NCBI RefSeq assembly: GCF_030730875.1
Contig: NZ_JAVAMA010000001.1
Coordinates: 558,001-622,000 of the forward strand
Length of the DNA stretch: 64,000 bases
Direction of reading: 5' to 3'
DNA from: Sphingomonas sp. DG1-23
GTDB lineage: Bacteria; Pseudomonadota; Alphaproteobacteria; Sphingomonadales; Sphingomonadaceae
Below the pieces are notes generated by a model. It had not been told where the DNA came from, made no database searches, and was given only the letters and a program-made list of their open reading frames with translations. Positions 28,692-40,565 of the stretch are shown here, in pieces. The stretch's first letter is position 1, and each line of letters begins with the position of its first letter. The position numbers were made by a program, and so were the translations under genes.

Positions 28692-30887
28692 TCAGCGGCC
28701 GCGCCCGCCGCCGAACCGCGTCTTGCTCTGCTTGCCGTACCGCGTCTTGCGCGTGCCCGGTTTTCCTTCGTTCGAGCGGCCCATGATCGGCGCCTTGTGC
28801 TCGCTCGCCGGCAGCCCGAGCTCCTCGGCCTCGAGCGAGCGGATCTCGTCGCGCAGCCGCCCCGCCTCCTCGAATTCGAGATTGGCCGCGGCATCGCGCA
28901 TCTTCTTTTCGAGGCTCTCGATATAGCTGCGCAGATTGTGGCCGACCATGTGCGGGCGGTCTTCGTCGATCTCGACGGTGACGCCGTCCTTGTTCGACAC
29001 GTGCGCGATGATGTCGCCGATGTTGCGCTTGATCGTCTCGGGCGTGATGCCGTGCTCGATATTGTACGCATGCTGCTTCTCGCGGCGGCGCCCGGTCTCG
29101 GCGAGCGCACGCTCCATGCTGCCGGTGATCCGGTCGGCATAGAGGATCACCCGGCCCTCGACGTTGCGCGCGGCGCGGCCGATCGTCTGGATCAGCGAGG
29201 TCTCCGAACGCAGGAACCCTTCCTTGTCGGCATCGAGGATCGCGACGAGGCCACACTCAGGGATATCGAGCCCCTCGCGCAGCAGATTGATCCCGACCAG
29301 CACGTCGTACACGCCCATCCGCAGGTCGCGGATCAGCTCGATGCGTTCGAGCGTCTCGGTGTCCGAATGCATGTAGCGGACCTTCAGTCCCGCCTCGTGC
29401 ATATATTCGGTGAGATCTTCGGCCATGCGCTTGGTGAGCGTGGTGACCAGGGTGCGATAGCCCTTGGCCGCGGTCGCCTTGCATTCCTGGATCAGGTCCT
29501 GGACCTGTTCCTCGACCGGCCTGATCTCGACCGGCGGATCGATCAGCCCGGTCGGGCGGATGACCTGCTCGACGAACACCCCGCCCGATTGCTCCATCTC
29601 CCACCCGCCCGGGGTCGCCGAGACATAGGTGGTCTGCGGACGCATCGCGTCCCATTCGTTGAACCGCAAAGGCCGGTTGTCGATCGCCGAGGGCAAGCGA
29701 AAGCCGTATTCGGCAAGCGTGATCTTGCGCTTGTGATCGCCGCGCGACATGCCGTTGATCTGGCCGATCGTCTGGTGGCTCTCATCGACGAAGAGCAAGG
29801 CATTCTCGGGCAGATATTCGAACAAGGTGGGCGGCGGCTCGCCGGGCATGCGGCCGGTGAGGAAGCGGCTGTAATTCTCGATCCCCGCGCAAGAGCCGGT
29901 CGCGGCGATCATCTCGAGATCGAAATTGGTGCGCTGCTCGAGCCGCTGATGCTCGAGCAACTTGCCCTCGGCCTCGAGCTCCTTCAATCGCTCGGTCAGC
30001 TCGTGCCGAATCGCGCCCATCGCCTGCTTGAGCGTCGGCCCCGGCGTCACATAATGCGAATTGGCGAAGACCCGGACATAATCGAGATTGGCCACCTTGC
30101 TGCCGGTCAAGGGATCGAACTCGGTGATCGATTCGATCTCGTCGCCGAAGAAGGATACGCGCCATGCGGTGTCCTCATAATGCGACGGGAAGATTTCGAG
30201 GCTGTCGCCGCGCACCCGGAAATTGCCGCGCGCGAACGCCTGGTCGTTGCGCTTGTACTGGAGCGCGACGAGTTTCCGAATGATCTCGCGCTGGTCCTCG
30301 ACCTGGCCCTTTTTGAGGTCGAAGATCATGGCGCTGTAGGTCTCGACCGAACCGATGCCGTAGAGGCACGACACCGAGGCGACGATGATCACGTCGTCGC
30401 GTTCGAGCAGCGACCGGGTGGCCGAATGGCGCATCCGGTCGATCGCCTCGTTCACCGAGCTTTCCTTCTCGATGTACGTGTCCGAGCGGGGGACGTACGC
30501 CTCGGGCTGATAATAATCGTAGTAAGAGACGAAATATTCGACGGCGTTGTCGGGGAAGAAGCTCTTGAACTCGCCATAGAGCTGCGCGGCGAGGATCTTG
30601 TTGGGCGCGAGGATCAGCGCCGGGCGCTGAAGCTCCTCGATCACCTTGGCCATGGTATAGGTCTTGCCCGAGCCGGTGACCCCGAGCAGCACCTGATCGC
30701 GCTCGCCGTTGCGCGCCTGCTCGACCAGTTCGGGGATCGCATAGCGCTGATCGCCCGAGGGCTGATAGTCGCTGACCAGCTTGAACGCCTTGCCGCCCTC
30801 GGACTTTTCGGGGCGATTGGGGCGATGCGGAACGAAGGTGTCGCCGGTATCGGGCTCGGCGAGGCTGGTGCGGATCTGGATGACCAT
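28692..30887 (-). CDS. uvrB: UvrABC excinuclease subunit B
   Basis: Damage-verifying helicase-like subunit of nucleotide excision repair. 731 residues, with about 30 extra N-terminal residues and a basic Gly/Arg tail compared with E. coli. Walker A GVTGSGKT (69-76), the DNA-inserting beta-hairpin [12 protein letters not shown], helicase motifs up to QTIGRAARN, and the C-terminal UVR motif ([24 protein letters not shown] in two parts) for UvrC contact. A 9-base direct repeat and an 11-base tandem array lie upstream; I found no GTTC-N7-GTTC LexA box. Confidence 0.96.
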   Translation of the reverse strand: MVIQIRTSLAEPDTGDTFVPHRPNRPEKSEGGKAFKLVSDYQPSGDQRYAIPELVEQARNGERDQVLLGVTGSGKTYTMAKVIEELQRPALILAPNKILAAQLYGEFKSFFPDNAVEYFVSYYDYYQPEAYVPRSDTYIEKESSVNEAIDRMRHSATRSLLERDDVIIVASVSCLYGIGSVETYSAMIFDLKKGQVEDQREIIRKLVALQYKRNDQAFARGNFRVRGDSLEIFPSHYEDTAWRVSFFGDEIESITEFDPLTGSKVANLDYVRVFANSHYVTPGPTLKQAMGAIRHELTERLKELEAEGKLLEHQRLEQRTNFDLEMIAATGSCAGIENYSRFLTGRMPGEPPPTLFEYLPENALLFVDESHQTIGQINGMSRGDHKRKITLAEYGFRLPSAIDNRPLRFNEWDAMRPQTTYVSATPGGWEMEQSGGVFVEQVIRPTGLIDPPVEIRPVEEQVQDLIQECKATAAKGYRTLVTTLTKRMAEDLTEYMHEAGLKVRYMHSDTETLERIELIRDLRMGVYDVLVGINLLREGLDIPECGLVAILDADKEGFLRSETSLIQTIGRAARNVEGRVILYADRITGSMERALAETGRRREKQHAYNIEHGITPETIKRNIGDIIAHVSNKDGVTVEIDEDRPHMVGHNLRSYIESLEKKMRDAAANLEFEEAGRLRDEIRSLEAEELGLPASEHKAPIMGRSNEGKPGTRKTRYGKQSKTRFGGGRGR

Positions 30888-30934
30888 GATGGGAATATGG
30901 GACCTCTGGCTGGCGACGCAATCGGGGCGTGTCA

Positions 30935-30952
30935 GTTGACACGGTTGACACG
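30935..30952. repeat. Tandem 9-mer GTTGACACG x2 before uvrB
   Basis: Two perfect adjacent copies of GTTGACACG (30935-30943 and 30944-30952), 48 bases upstream of the uvrB start. Could be a regulator site for uvrB; each copy also contains a TTGACA -35-like element facing the other way. Confidence 0.6.
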
Positions 30953-30995
30953 AAACGCAGTTTTTCGGAGCGGCATGGAGGGAGCGGCGGTGACG

Positions 30996-31127
30996 ACGCG
31001 CCGGCGACGCGACATCGACGCGACATCAACGCGACACCGATGCGGCGGGCACGCGACAGCGACGCGCCACGAACGCGCCGGCTTCGCGACGGGTTCGCGA
31101 CTATGGCGCGGCACCGGGGCGACATTG
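30996..31127. repeat. Degenerate 11-bp tandem repeat, about 12 units
   Basis: Consecutive units such as acgcgacatcg, acgcgacatca, acgcgacaccg, acgcgacagcg, acgcgccacga, tcgcgacgggt keep an exact 11-base period with core CGCGACA. Because 11 is not a multiple of 3, it is unlikely to be coding. Lies in the 560-base gene-free stretch upstream of uvrB. Confidence 0.75.
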
Positions 31128-31305
31128 CATCGAGAAGGATGGCGCTGCGCTTGCATTGTCGGAACAAAGGCAGATCAAAGCCAATTTTGCCAGCATTTTG
31201 GCAAAGGCCTCGGCTGACGTAGCCGGATCAGTGGGAAGTATCGGCCTACGGAGACCGACCCTACTGGAATGATCGCCAAAGACCGATAGCGACACGGTCC
31301 CTGTG

Positions 31306-31411
31306 GTCACCCCGGCCTTGTGCCGGGGCTCACCGCGCCGCATTGGATGGCATTCGTTTCGGGCACCTCTGCGTGGGGCCTGGTGGATCCCGGAACAAGT
31401 CCGGGATGACG
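31306..31411. repeat. REPIN-like palindrome doublet R7
   Basis: Left hairpin at 31306-31328 (caccccggccttgtgccggg) and right hairpin at about 31382-31411 (ggatcccggaacaagtccgg, ending atgac) in inverted orientation. Same sequence class as R12 and R15. Confidence 0.8.
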
Positions 31412-31448
31412 CCTTGTTTCTACGCTCGCGCATGGCGCAAAGACGCTT

Positions 31449-31862
31449 CTACAATTCGAACGCGTCTTCGAGCGGGGGATAGATCACCGGCTTGTCGCCA
31501 TAGCGCGCGACCAGCGCATCCTCGCGCCGATCGCGGTCCATCGATTCGACGTCAACTTCCTCGGGATATTTGAACGACACCGCGAATTTGCCATCCTTCA
31601 CGTCATATTCCATAACCGACCACCGTTTGCCCTTTGGCTCCAGATGCCAAGCTTCATAGAGCAGGTCGATCAGCTCACTGTCGCCTGGTTCGAGCCAGCG
31701 AACCAACTCGCCTTCGTCTTTGAATATGTTCGGGCTAATCCAGCCGTCACCGATCTCCACATAGAGGAACACTCCTTCGGGATCCCCGGCCGCGATGGTC
31801 GCCAGAACGCCCCCGACGTCGCTCAGGAGCGGCCCCAGCAGATCGAACCTATCTTTTTCCAT
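31449..31862 (-). CDS. YezG-like (DUF600) immunity protein
   Basis: 137 residues from ATG 31862, overlapping the toxin frame by 14 bases. The pattern FLYVEIGDGWISPNIF...WSVMEYDVKDGKFAVSFKYP and the end RREDALVARYGDKPVIYPP resembles antitoxin YezG/DUF600. In Bacillus such proteins neutralise LXG toxins with the same nuclease type found next door. Inferred immunity protein for the adjacent nuclease. Noticeably lower GC than the neighbouring housekeeping genes. Confidence 0.62.
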   Translation of the reverse strand: MEKDRFDLLGPLLSDVGGVLATIAAGDPEGVFLYVEIGDGWISPNIFKDEGELVRWLEPGDSELIDLLYEAWHLEPKGKRWSVMEYDVKDGKFAVSFKYPEEVDVESMDRDRREDALVARYGDKPVIYPPLEDAFEL

Positions 31863-32848
31863 CTTCACTGTCCGCAGCTTGATTTGGGAAAGTCTTGAAG
31901 TGCCTCTTGCCGTCAATCTCCCACCTAACTTCAACATGAGAGGGCCGCCGGGATGCGCCGGGGTAGACAGGCTTGATGTTGATGAACACCTTCTTTCCCG
32001 CGGCCGCTGCCTTGTACCACCCGTCTTCCATGACGCGGTATGCCCCGCGATTGACGTGCAGGTCCTGGGCGAAGTGATTGAACCAGTCGGTCGGACCGCT
32101 GAACCGCGGAGCGACATAATGGCCGCCATCGTCTCGCGGTCCGCGTTCGGGTACCTCGCGCTGGCTTTTCCGGGATCGCTTGGGCTTCTCGGAGAGCGTT
32201 ACCAGGCCAAAGACGAGTCGGAATCGCGATCCCTGGTCGATGAAGTAATGATAACTGCTCCGTATTTCCTGATTCCAGTCACGATCGAGGATCTGACTTT
32301 CTAGCGAAGGTGGATTGGCGGGGTCTGGCGGGAGTCGTCCGCCGTGCGTGCGCCTGTAATAGTCGAGAGCGAGAAACCTGTTCTTCGCCTCTCGACCGGC
32401 GTCCAGAAACTCTTGATGCGGCAGCTTGATCTGCTGGCCGATCCGCAGCGGACGATCGGCCCGGATGCCGTTCAACCATTCCAGATCTGCAACCGTCAGC
32501 CCTTTGCGCATCGCCGCGATGCGGCTGAGGCTGTCGCCGCTCTTTTACGACGTAGATCGTGTGGTTTCGCGGATCGCGGGGGTCATTTCGCGACCGGCTT
32601 CGCGCCGCATCGGTGTCGGCCGCGAAGGCATTATCGGCCCGCTGCGGGGATCTACGCGAACCGGGGCTCTGCGGCGGCGATCCGCCGGGGAAGTAGTTGC
32701 CCCGGTTCGCGAAGGTGAACTTGCCGTCGTCCGGGTCATGCCAGGGATTGAACTTGCGCTCGATGGTGCCTCGGACCACGCGCCGGCCGGTGCGCAGGTA
32801 AATCTCAAACGCCGTGACACGAGGGGTCTGATTGTTCGGATGCTGCAT
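31849..32848 (-). pseudogene. LysM plus non-specific nuclease toxin, one-base frameshift
   Basis: About 332 residues once the shift is corrected. From ATG 32848 (aggagg 6 bases before it) the first frame gives a conserved-looking N-terminus (ERKFNPWHDPDDGKFTFANR) and the LysM start HTIYVVK. The LysM continuation SGDSLSRIAAMRKGLTVADL, a start of LEWLNG, lies in the next frame. One extra A in the AAAA run at 32543-32546 explains it. The second frame ends with a DNA/RNA non-specific endonuclease domain (Endonuclea_NS_2-like): DDGGHYVAPRFSGPTDWFNH, LHVNRGAYRVMEDGWYKAAA, VFINIKPVYPG, SRRPSHVEVRWEIDG. A cognate YezG-like immunity gene overlaps its end. Broken gene, sequencing error, or phase-variable tract cannot be told apart. 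Confidence 0.68.
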
Positions 32849-32992
32849 GGACATCCTCCTGTTGGAACGGCCACGTAACATAATATTGCGAACAAATCAA
32901 GAACAAACCTCCGGAATGGAGCCGATCTCGAGGTTGCCAAGCATCGCTATTTGCGCTTGGGGGAGGCGATCGAAACGCAAGGGACCAACCGA

Positions 32993-33565
32993 ATGCGCGC
33001 CACCATCACCCTCGCCGCTGCCGCCCTCGCCCTCGCCGGCTGCCAGTCCGCCGAGGAGAAGCGCGCCGCCGAGACCGGCGAGATCGAAGTGACCAACGCG
33101 CCGACCGATCAGGTCGCGAAGCTGATCAAGGCGGCGGCGCCCAAGACCGCGGTCAAGCCGGGACTGTGGAAGGCGACGCTGCGCATCGAGGCGGTCGATG
33201 TCGGGCCGGGCGCCGACAATGCGAAGCAGCTCGACCTGGCCAAGGGCCTCGAGCGCGACGCGACCGAGTGCAAGACCGCCGAGCAATTGAAGCCGTTCGA
33301 CATCGACAAGCTCGAAAAGGCGGCGGGCAAGTGCACCTTCATCCGCTATGTCGCCAAAGGCGGGAAGGTCGACGCGAAGATCCAGTGCACCAAGCCCGAT
33401 GCGCCGGCGACGACGATCTTGATCAACGGCGCCACCGGGGCCACCGGGTTCGACGTGACGACCGAGAACAAGACCGGGGTTTCCGGCCGGCCCGGTTACT
33501 CGCTGCTGCGGATGCGGACGACGGGAACGCGCGTCGGCGAATGCCCGGCGCAGGCCAGGGGCTGA
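32993..33565 (+). CDS. DUF3617-like lipoprotein
   Basis: 190 residues from ATG 32993 (gggacc upstream). N-terminal signal with lipobox ALALAGC, then a domain with PGLWKATLRIEAVDV, conserved cysteines in DATECKTAEQ, GKCTFIRY and KIQCTKPD, and a last one in GECPAQ. This pattern, PG.W...C...C...C, fits DUF3617 proteins, common periplasmic proteins of unknown role in sphingomonads. Confidence 0.75.
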   Translation: MRATITLAAAALALAGCQSAEEKRAAETGEIEVTNAPTDQVAKLIKAAAPKTAVKPGLWKATLRIEAVDVGPGADNAKQLDLAKGLERDATECKTAEQLKPFDIDKLEKAAGKCTFIRYVAKGGKVDAKIQCTKPDAPATTILINGATGATGFDVTTENKTGVSGRPGYSLLRMRTTGTRVGECPAQARG

Positions 33566-33575
33566 GCGCCCCGGC

Positions 33576-34052
33576 TCAGCCGTCCATGCCGCGGCGATAG
33601 GCGATCCGCCACATCACCGCGCCGATCGCCGCGGCGATCAAGGCGAGGAGCGCGCTCGACGCCAGCGCGCTCAGCCAGCGGAACAACAGGGTGCGCCCGT
33701 CCATCACCGGCATGCCGACCATGCCGAAGCCATAGGTCTGGGCGCCGACGAAGATCAGCGTCGCGGTCGTCGCCCCGACCAATGCCGCATGCCATGCGCG
33801 GCGCAGCCCGGCCACGTGGAGCGCCAGCCAGATCGGACCGCCTACCGCGGTGATCGCGATCCCCGAAAAGACGCTGCCGATCAGCCAGCCGCCGAGCAGG
33901 CCGAGCGGATCGCGCTGGCCGCCGAGCAGCAACAGGCCGAGCACGATGCCGCCGGCGAGCAGGCTGCCCGCGCCGAGCGCGAGCCCGGCACGGTCGATCG
34001 ACATGTCGTAGCGGCGCTGCACCCGGACGGCGCGGCGATTGCCCTGTTCCAC
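33576..34052 (-). CDS. Four-helix membrane protein of unknown function
   Basis: 158 residues from GTG 34052, with ggggagag upstream; an ATG at 34004 (MSIDRAG) is an alternative. Four hydrophobic segments (about 22-45, 55-80, 86-106, 125-147). No family recognised. It converges with the DUF3617-like gene, 10 bases apart. Confidence 0.65.
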   Translation of the reverse strand: MEQGNRRAVRVQRRYDMSIDRAGLALGAGSLLAGGIVLGLLLLGGQRDPLGLLGGWLIGSVFSGIAITAVGGPIWLALHVAGLRRAWHAALVGATTATLIFVGAQTYGFGMVGMPVMDGRTLLFRWLSALASSALLALIAAAIGAVMWRIAYRRGMDG

Positions 34053-34105
34053 AGCCCTCTCCCCGCGGCAGAATAGCTGCGTGCGGGCCCCGCCTCAAGC
34101 AGCGC

Positions 34106-35326
34106 TCAGCGGAATGCGGCGAACCGTCCCGCGCGGGCACAGGCCGCGACCCGCGCCATATCGGGCGACGGCGGCGCGGTGCCGAGCGGCGGCACCTCCA
34201 CCGGCATGCCGATCGCGGCCGGGGCGAAGCGGGCCGGATCGCTCCCCGCACAACGTTGCATCGCGGCCAGCATGCGCGGCGGCGTGGCATAGCCTTCCCG
34301 CGACAGCCGGAACGTGCCCCAATGGATCGGCAGCGCGAACGGACGGCCGAGCCGGTCCCAGACATGGAGCGCGCCCTGCGGCCCGATATGACTGCCGCTC
34401 GCCATCTGGCCTTCCTCGAAACGGAACGCGCCGATCGGGATCAAGGCAAGGCGGATCGGACCGAGCGCCGCGGCCTCGGCGGGCCATTTGCCGTCGCCGA
34501 GCCCGGTATCGCCGGCGAAGAAGATATTGCCGTGGGGAAGCGCGACCACGAAGCTCGACCAGAGCGCGCGGTTGCGATCGCTGAACCAGCGGCTGTCCCA
34601 ATGATGATTGCGGGTAATGGCAACGGATATGCGGGCCTGGCAGAGCCCCTCGGGATCGATGCACTCCGCGCGGGTGAGCGGAACCTTTTCCGGCGCGACC
34701 AGGGCGATGCTGGTCCCCCAATCACCGGCTTGTGCGTCGATCCCATGCCCCGCCAGCACGGCATCGTTGCCCAGCGAAGTGACGATCGTCGGCCGATCGC
34801 GATCCCACAGCCGCTTCAGCGTCGCCAGATCCATATGATCGTAGTGATTGTGGCTGACGAGGACGAGGTCGATCTTCGGCAGATCCTCGAAGCGGACGCC
34901 GGGCACGGCGACGCGACGCGGGCCGAAGCCGAAGGGGCCGGCGCGGTCGCTCCACACCGGATCGGTGAGGATGTTGAGGCCATTGGTCTGGATCAAGGCG
35001 GTGGCGTGGCCGATCCAGGTGACGCGCATCGCCGCGCCTTCGACCCGGGCCGCGGGCTTCGAGCGGGTGACCGCGACGCGTTCGGGCCAGGCCGGCTGGG
35101 TCGGATCGCCGAGCAGCCGGCGGGCGATGAAGCCGGCGCGGCTGCGCCCGGCGGGGAGACGGTCGTCGTCGCCGTCGGGATTGAAGAAATGGGCGCCGTC
35201 GAAATGCGCGCTCGGGGGCCCGCGATAATAGATGCGGTCGAGGAAATGCGGCAGCGCGGTGAGGAGCAGGCAGAGGATCACCACGATCCACAACAGCCCG
35301 GCAAGGGAAAGCTTGAGCAGGCGCAT
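34106..35326 (-). CDS. MBL-fold hydrolase, NAPE-PLD/UlaG-like, membrane anchored
   Basis: 406 residues. One N-terminal membrane segment (about 4-26), then a metallo-beta-lactamase fold: WIGHATALIQ, metal motif SHNHYDHMD, a histidine in ITRNHHWDSR, FFAGDTGLGDG and PIHWGTF near the end. The large form with a histidine-rich middle resembles N-acylphosphatidylethanolamine phospholipase D and related bacterial enzymes. Substrate unknown; facing the periplasm is inferred. Confidence 0.83.
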   Translation of the reverse strand: MRLLKLSLAGLLWIVVILCLLLTALPHFLDRIYYRGPPSAHFDGAHFFNPDGDDDRLPAGRSRAGFIARRLLGDPTQPAWPERVAVTRSKPAARVEGAAMRVTWIGHATALIQTNGLNILTDPVWSDRAGPFGFGPRRVAVPGVRFEDLPKIDLVLVSHNHYDHMDLATLKRLWDRDRPTIVTSLGNDAVLAGHGIDAQAGDWGTSIALVAPEKVPLTRAECIDPEGLCQARISVAITRNHHWDSRWFSDRNRALWSSFVVALPHGNIFFAGDTGLGDGKWPAEAAALGPIRLALIPIGAFRFEEGQMASGSHIGPQGALHVWDRLGRPFALPIHWGTFRLSREGYATPPRMLAAMQRCAGSDPARFAPAAIGMPVEVPPLGTAPPSPDMARVAACARAGRFAAFR

Positions 35327-35389
35327 GCGCCCTTGTCGCGGGGCCGGCGCGCGCGATCAAGCTTGATCGGCGGCGCCCGCCTCCCCTAA

Positions 35390-37531
<2,142 letters not shown>

Positions 37532-37700
37532 CTTTTTTGCAACGCAACAAATGAATCAACTGTTACCAACAGCTTGCTCGGCAGGCTGCTGTTGACTGTC
37601 ATCGAGTCGACATAAATGAATTCCAAGGGCAGCCGCGACGGTGAACGAACACCGAGCGAGTATTCGTGCATCCAGGGCACACCGAAAGGGACTATCTAAA

Positions 37701-40478
37701 ATGCGCACCAAGCTTTTTGCCGGCGTGGCTTTTGCCGCGCTGATGATTCCGGCGAGCGCCTTCGCGCAATCGTCGGGCACGATCGATACCGAGGAAGCGG
37801 AGATCGTGGTCACCGGCAGCCGCGCCAATAACGGCGTCAGCGGGATCGTGGTTCCCGACACGTCGAAGGCGAAGGGTGTCCTCACCCAGGAATTCATCCA
37901 GCGCCAGGCGCCGGGCCAGTCGGTCAACGACGTGATCAACCAGCTTCCGGGCGTCAGCTTCCAGAACAACGATCCGTTCGGTTCGTCGGGCGGCACGCTC
38001 ACCATCCGCGGCTTCGATTCGAGCCGCATCAGCCAGACCTTCGACGGCGTTCCGCTGAATGACTCGGGCAATTACGCGATCTATTCTAACCAGCAGCTCG
38101 ACCCCGAGCTGATCGAGCAGGTCAACGTCAACCTCGGCACCACCGACATCGACAGCCCGACCGCGGGCGCGACCGGCTCGACCGTCAACTATCGCACGCG
38201 TCTGCCGGGTCAGGATTTCGGCGTGAAGCTCTCGGGCTCGGCCGGCGATTTCGACTTCTTCCGCATCTTCGGCATGGTCGACACCGGCGAGCTCACTTCG
38301 TTCGGCACCCGCGCCTTCGTGTCTGCCAGCACGGCACGCAACCGCTCGCCCTTCAACGAGAAGGCACGCGTCGAGAAGCAGCAGTATAACGCCCGCCTCT
38401 ATCAGCCGATCGGCGACAATGGCGACTTCATCTCGATCGCCGGGCACTACAACGAGAACCGCAACAATTTCCAGGGTTCGGTGCCGCTGCGCACCGACAC
38501 CGCGGCAGTCACCGGCGGCCGCGTCGTCGGCCCGAACACCAACAACCGCTTCCCGATCACCAACGACGAGCGCGAATACACCGTCGCCAACTGCCTGACC
38601 AACAACGTCGCGCGCCCGGGCGTCGCCGATGCGGCCAACAGCTGCGGCTCGCTCTTCGACGAGCGCTTCAACCCGTCGAACACCGGCAACATCCGCGTCG
38701 GTTCGCGCTTCACGCTGGCCGACAGCCTGACGCTCTACGTCGACCCGAGCTATCAGTATGTGAAGGCGAATGGCGGCGGCACCGTGGTGGGTCAGGAAGC
38801 CCGTCGCGACGTCAACCCCGGCCCGTTCACCGGCGCGATCAACCCGCTGACCGGCTTCGGCTCGACGGCGAACAACGCCAATTGCAACACCACCGCGAAC
38901 AGCGCGACGGTGAGCTGCCAGACCGGCTATATCGGCGGCACGCCCTATTTCGGTCGTGACCTCAACGGCGACGGCGACACGCTGGACACGATCCGTCTGC
39001 TGGCGCCCAGCCAGACCCAGACGCACCGTATCGGGCTGATCGCATCGCTGCGCTACGAGATCACGCCGGGCCAGACCGTCCGCCTCGCCTACACCTATGA
39101 CCGTGCACGCCACCGTCAGACCGGCGAGACCGGCTTCCTCCAGGGCAACGGCAAGCCGTTCGACGTGTTTCCGGTCAACGATCCGGTGCTCGACGCCAAT
39201 GGCCGCGCCCTGCAGAAGCGCGACCGCCTGTCGTTCGCCATCCTGCACAAGGCCGCGATCGAATATAATGGCGACTTCTTCGACGACACGGTGCACGTCA
39301 CCGCCGGTCTCGGCCTGCCGTTCTTCAAGCGCAACCTGACCAACTATTGCGCCACGTCGAGCGCCGCCGGCTTCGTCGAGTGCTTCGGTTCGGACAGCGC
39401 CGCGCAGGCGGCCTATCTGGCTGCCAATCCGTCGCAGTACGTGATCGCCGCGGCAGCCGCTCCCACCGGGGCGACCTGCACTTCGGTTCCGCAGCCGGCG
39501 CCGGCCGCGCCGCTCAACATCTGCTCCTTCGCGACGCAGGGGCCGCAGCAGCGCGTCCTGAACTACAAGAAGGCGCTGCCGAGCATCGGCTATACCGCGG
39601 ACATCACCAACCAGATCTCGCTGTTCGGCAATTATTCGAAGAGCATCCAGGTTCCGGGTACGGACAATCTGTACAACTCGTTCTACTTCCCGGTGACGGC
39701 GGAGCAGGCGAACCCGAAGCCGGAGACCACCGACAATTTCGATACCGGCATCCGCTATCGTTCGTCGCAGGTCCAGGCGCAGGTCGTTGCGTGGTACACC
39801 GACTATAACAACCGTCTTGCCCAGGCCTATGACGCCGATCTCGACAAGACGATCTATCGCAACCTCGGCAAGGTGAAGAAGTACGGCTTCGACGGCTCGA
39901 TCGCCTTCCAGCCGATCCCGCAGCTCAGCCTCTACGCCTTCGGCTCGTACCTGAAGTCGGAGATCCAGCAGGACGTCATCGTCGCGCGCACCACGGCAGC
40001 GGGTCCGCTGGGTCCGGTCGGTTCGCCGATCTACGCTCCGACCGCCGGCAAGCGCGAGGCCGGTTCGCCGACCTACACCTTCGGCGGCGGCGCGCAGGCG
40101 ATGCTCGGCCCGGTCGATCTCGGCGTCAACGTCAAGCGGACCGGTCCGCGCTACATCTACGACACCAACGAGCCGGTGCGTGCGATCGTCGCGGGCACGA
40201 CCTATGAAGTGTTCGGCAACAAGACGCCGGCCTATACCCTGGTCGACCTCAACGCCCGTGTCGGCCTCGAATGGGCCGGCCTGAACAAGAACACCTTCTT
40301 CCAGCTCAACGTGCTCAACGTGTTCGACGAGCTGTTCGTGGGTGGTTTCTCGGGCAACCTCAACCAGGGCCCGACCTATCTCGCGAACGGCACCTCGATC
40401 ACGAACTATGGCAACGCGCCGAACTCGCAGATCGGCTATCCGCGTACCTTCATCGGTTCGCTGGTGGTGGGCTTCTAA
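37701..40478 (+). CDS. TonB-dependent outer-membrane receptor
   Basis: 925 residues from ATG 37701, RBS gaaaggga; the frame is open further upstream but lacks a signal peptide. Signal peptide MRTKLFAGVAFAALMIPASA FAQ, TonB-box-like EAEIVVTGSRA, plug domain (INQLPGVSFQNND, TIRGFDSSRISQTFDGVPLN) and a long beta-barrel ending in a terminal phenylalanine (SLVVGF). Substrate unknown. An insertion-like loop rich in Cys (about 555-620) is present. No transport partner gene adjoins; it is followed by a strong terminator. Confidence 0.92.
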   Translation: MRTKLFAGVAFAALMIPASAFAQSSGTIDTEEAEIVVTGSRANNGVSGIVVPDTSKAKGVLTQEFIQRQAPGQSVNDVINQLPGVSFQNNDPFGSSGGTLTIRGFDSSRISQTFDGVPLNDSGNYAIYSNQQLDPELIEQVNVNLGTTDIDSPTAGATGSTVNYRTRLPGQDFGVKLSGSAGDFDFFRIFGMVDTGELTSFGTRAFVSASTARNRSPFNEKARVEKQQYNARLYQPIGDNGDFISIAGHYNENRNNFQGSVPLRTDTAAVTGGRVVGPNTNNRFPITNDEREYTVANCLTNNVARPGVADAANSCGSLFDERFNPSNTGNIRVGSRFTLADSLTLYVDPSYQYVKANGGGTVVGQEARRDVNPGPFTGAINPLTGFGSTANNANCNTTANSATVSCQTGYIGGTPYFGRDLNGDGDTLDTIRLLAPSQTQTHRIGLIASLRYEITPGQTVRLAYTYDRARHRQTGETGFLQGNGKPFDVFPVNDPVLDANGRALQKRDRLSFAILHKAAIEYNGDFFDDTVHVTAGLGLPFFKRNLTNYCATSSAAGFVECFGSDSAAQAAYLAANPSQYVIAAAAAPTGATCTSVPQPAPAAPLNICSFATQGPQQRVLNYKKALPSIGYTADITNQISLFGNYSKSIQVPGTDNLYNSFYFPVTAEQANPKPETTDNFDTGIRYRSSQVQAQVVAWYTDYNNRLAQAYDADLDKTIYRNLGKVKKYGFDGSIAFQPIPQLSLYAFGSYLKSEIQQDVIVARTTAAGPLGPVGSPIYAPTAGKREAGSPTYTFGGGAQAMLGPVDLGVNVKRTGPRYIYDTNEPVRAIVAGTTYEVFGNKTPAYTLVDLNARVGLEWAGLNKNTFFQLNVLNVFDELFVGGFSGNLNQGPTYLANGTSITNYGNAPNSQIGYPRTFIGSLVVGF

Positions 40479-40503
40479 GCCCTTCCGATCCGGGAAATCA
40501 GGA

Positions 40504-40540
40504 AGCCGCCGCTCCAGCGATGGAGCGGCGGCTTTCGTTT
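40504..40540 (+). terminator. Rho-independent terminator after the TonB receptor
   Basis: 13-base perfect stem agccgccgctcca / tggagcggcggct with loop gcga, followed by ttcgttt. Confidence 0.9.
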
Positions 40541-40565
40541 GTGCGGCCTGAATCAAGGCGAAGCA

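Larger units (their letters stand above)
30888..31448. other. 560-base gene-free stretch
   Basis: Holds the 9-mer pair, the 11-bp tandem array, a short hairpin tttgcc/ggcaaa near 31186-31205, and palindrome doublet R7. No frame across it shows protein-like conservation of composition. It separates uvrB from the second toxin/immunity module, both on the minus strand. Confidence 0.65.

Noticed and set aside
30888-30960. LexA (SOS) box upstream of uvrB
   Set aside because: No GTTC-N7-GTTC or close variant was found; only the unrelated GTTGACACG pair is there.
30888-31448. Short reading frames through the 11-bp tandem array
   Set aside because: The 11-base period shifts frame at every unit, the encoded peptides are Arg-rich and irregular, and no ribosome binding site precedes them.
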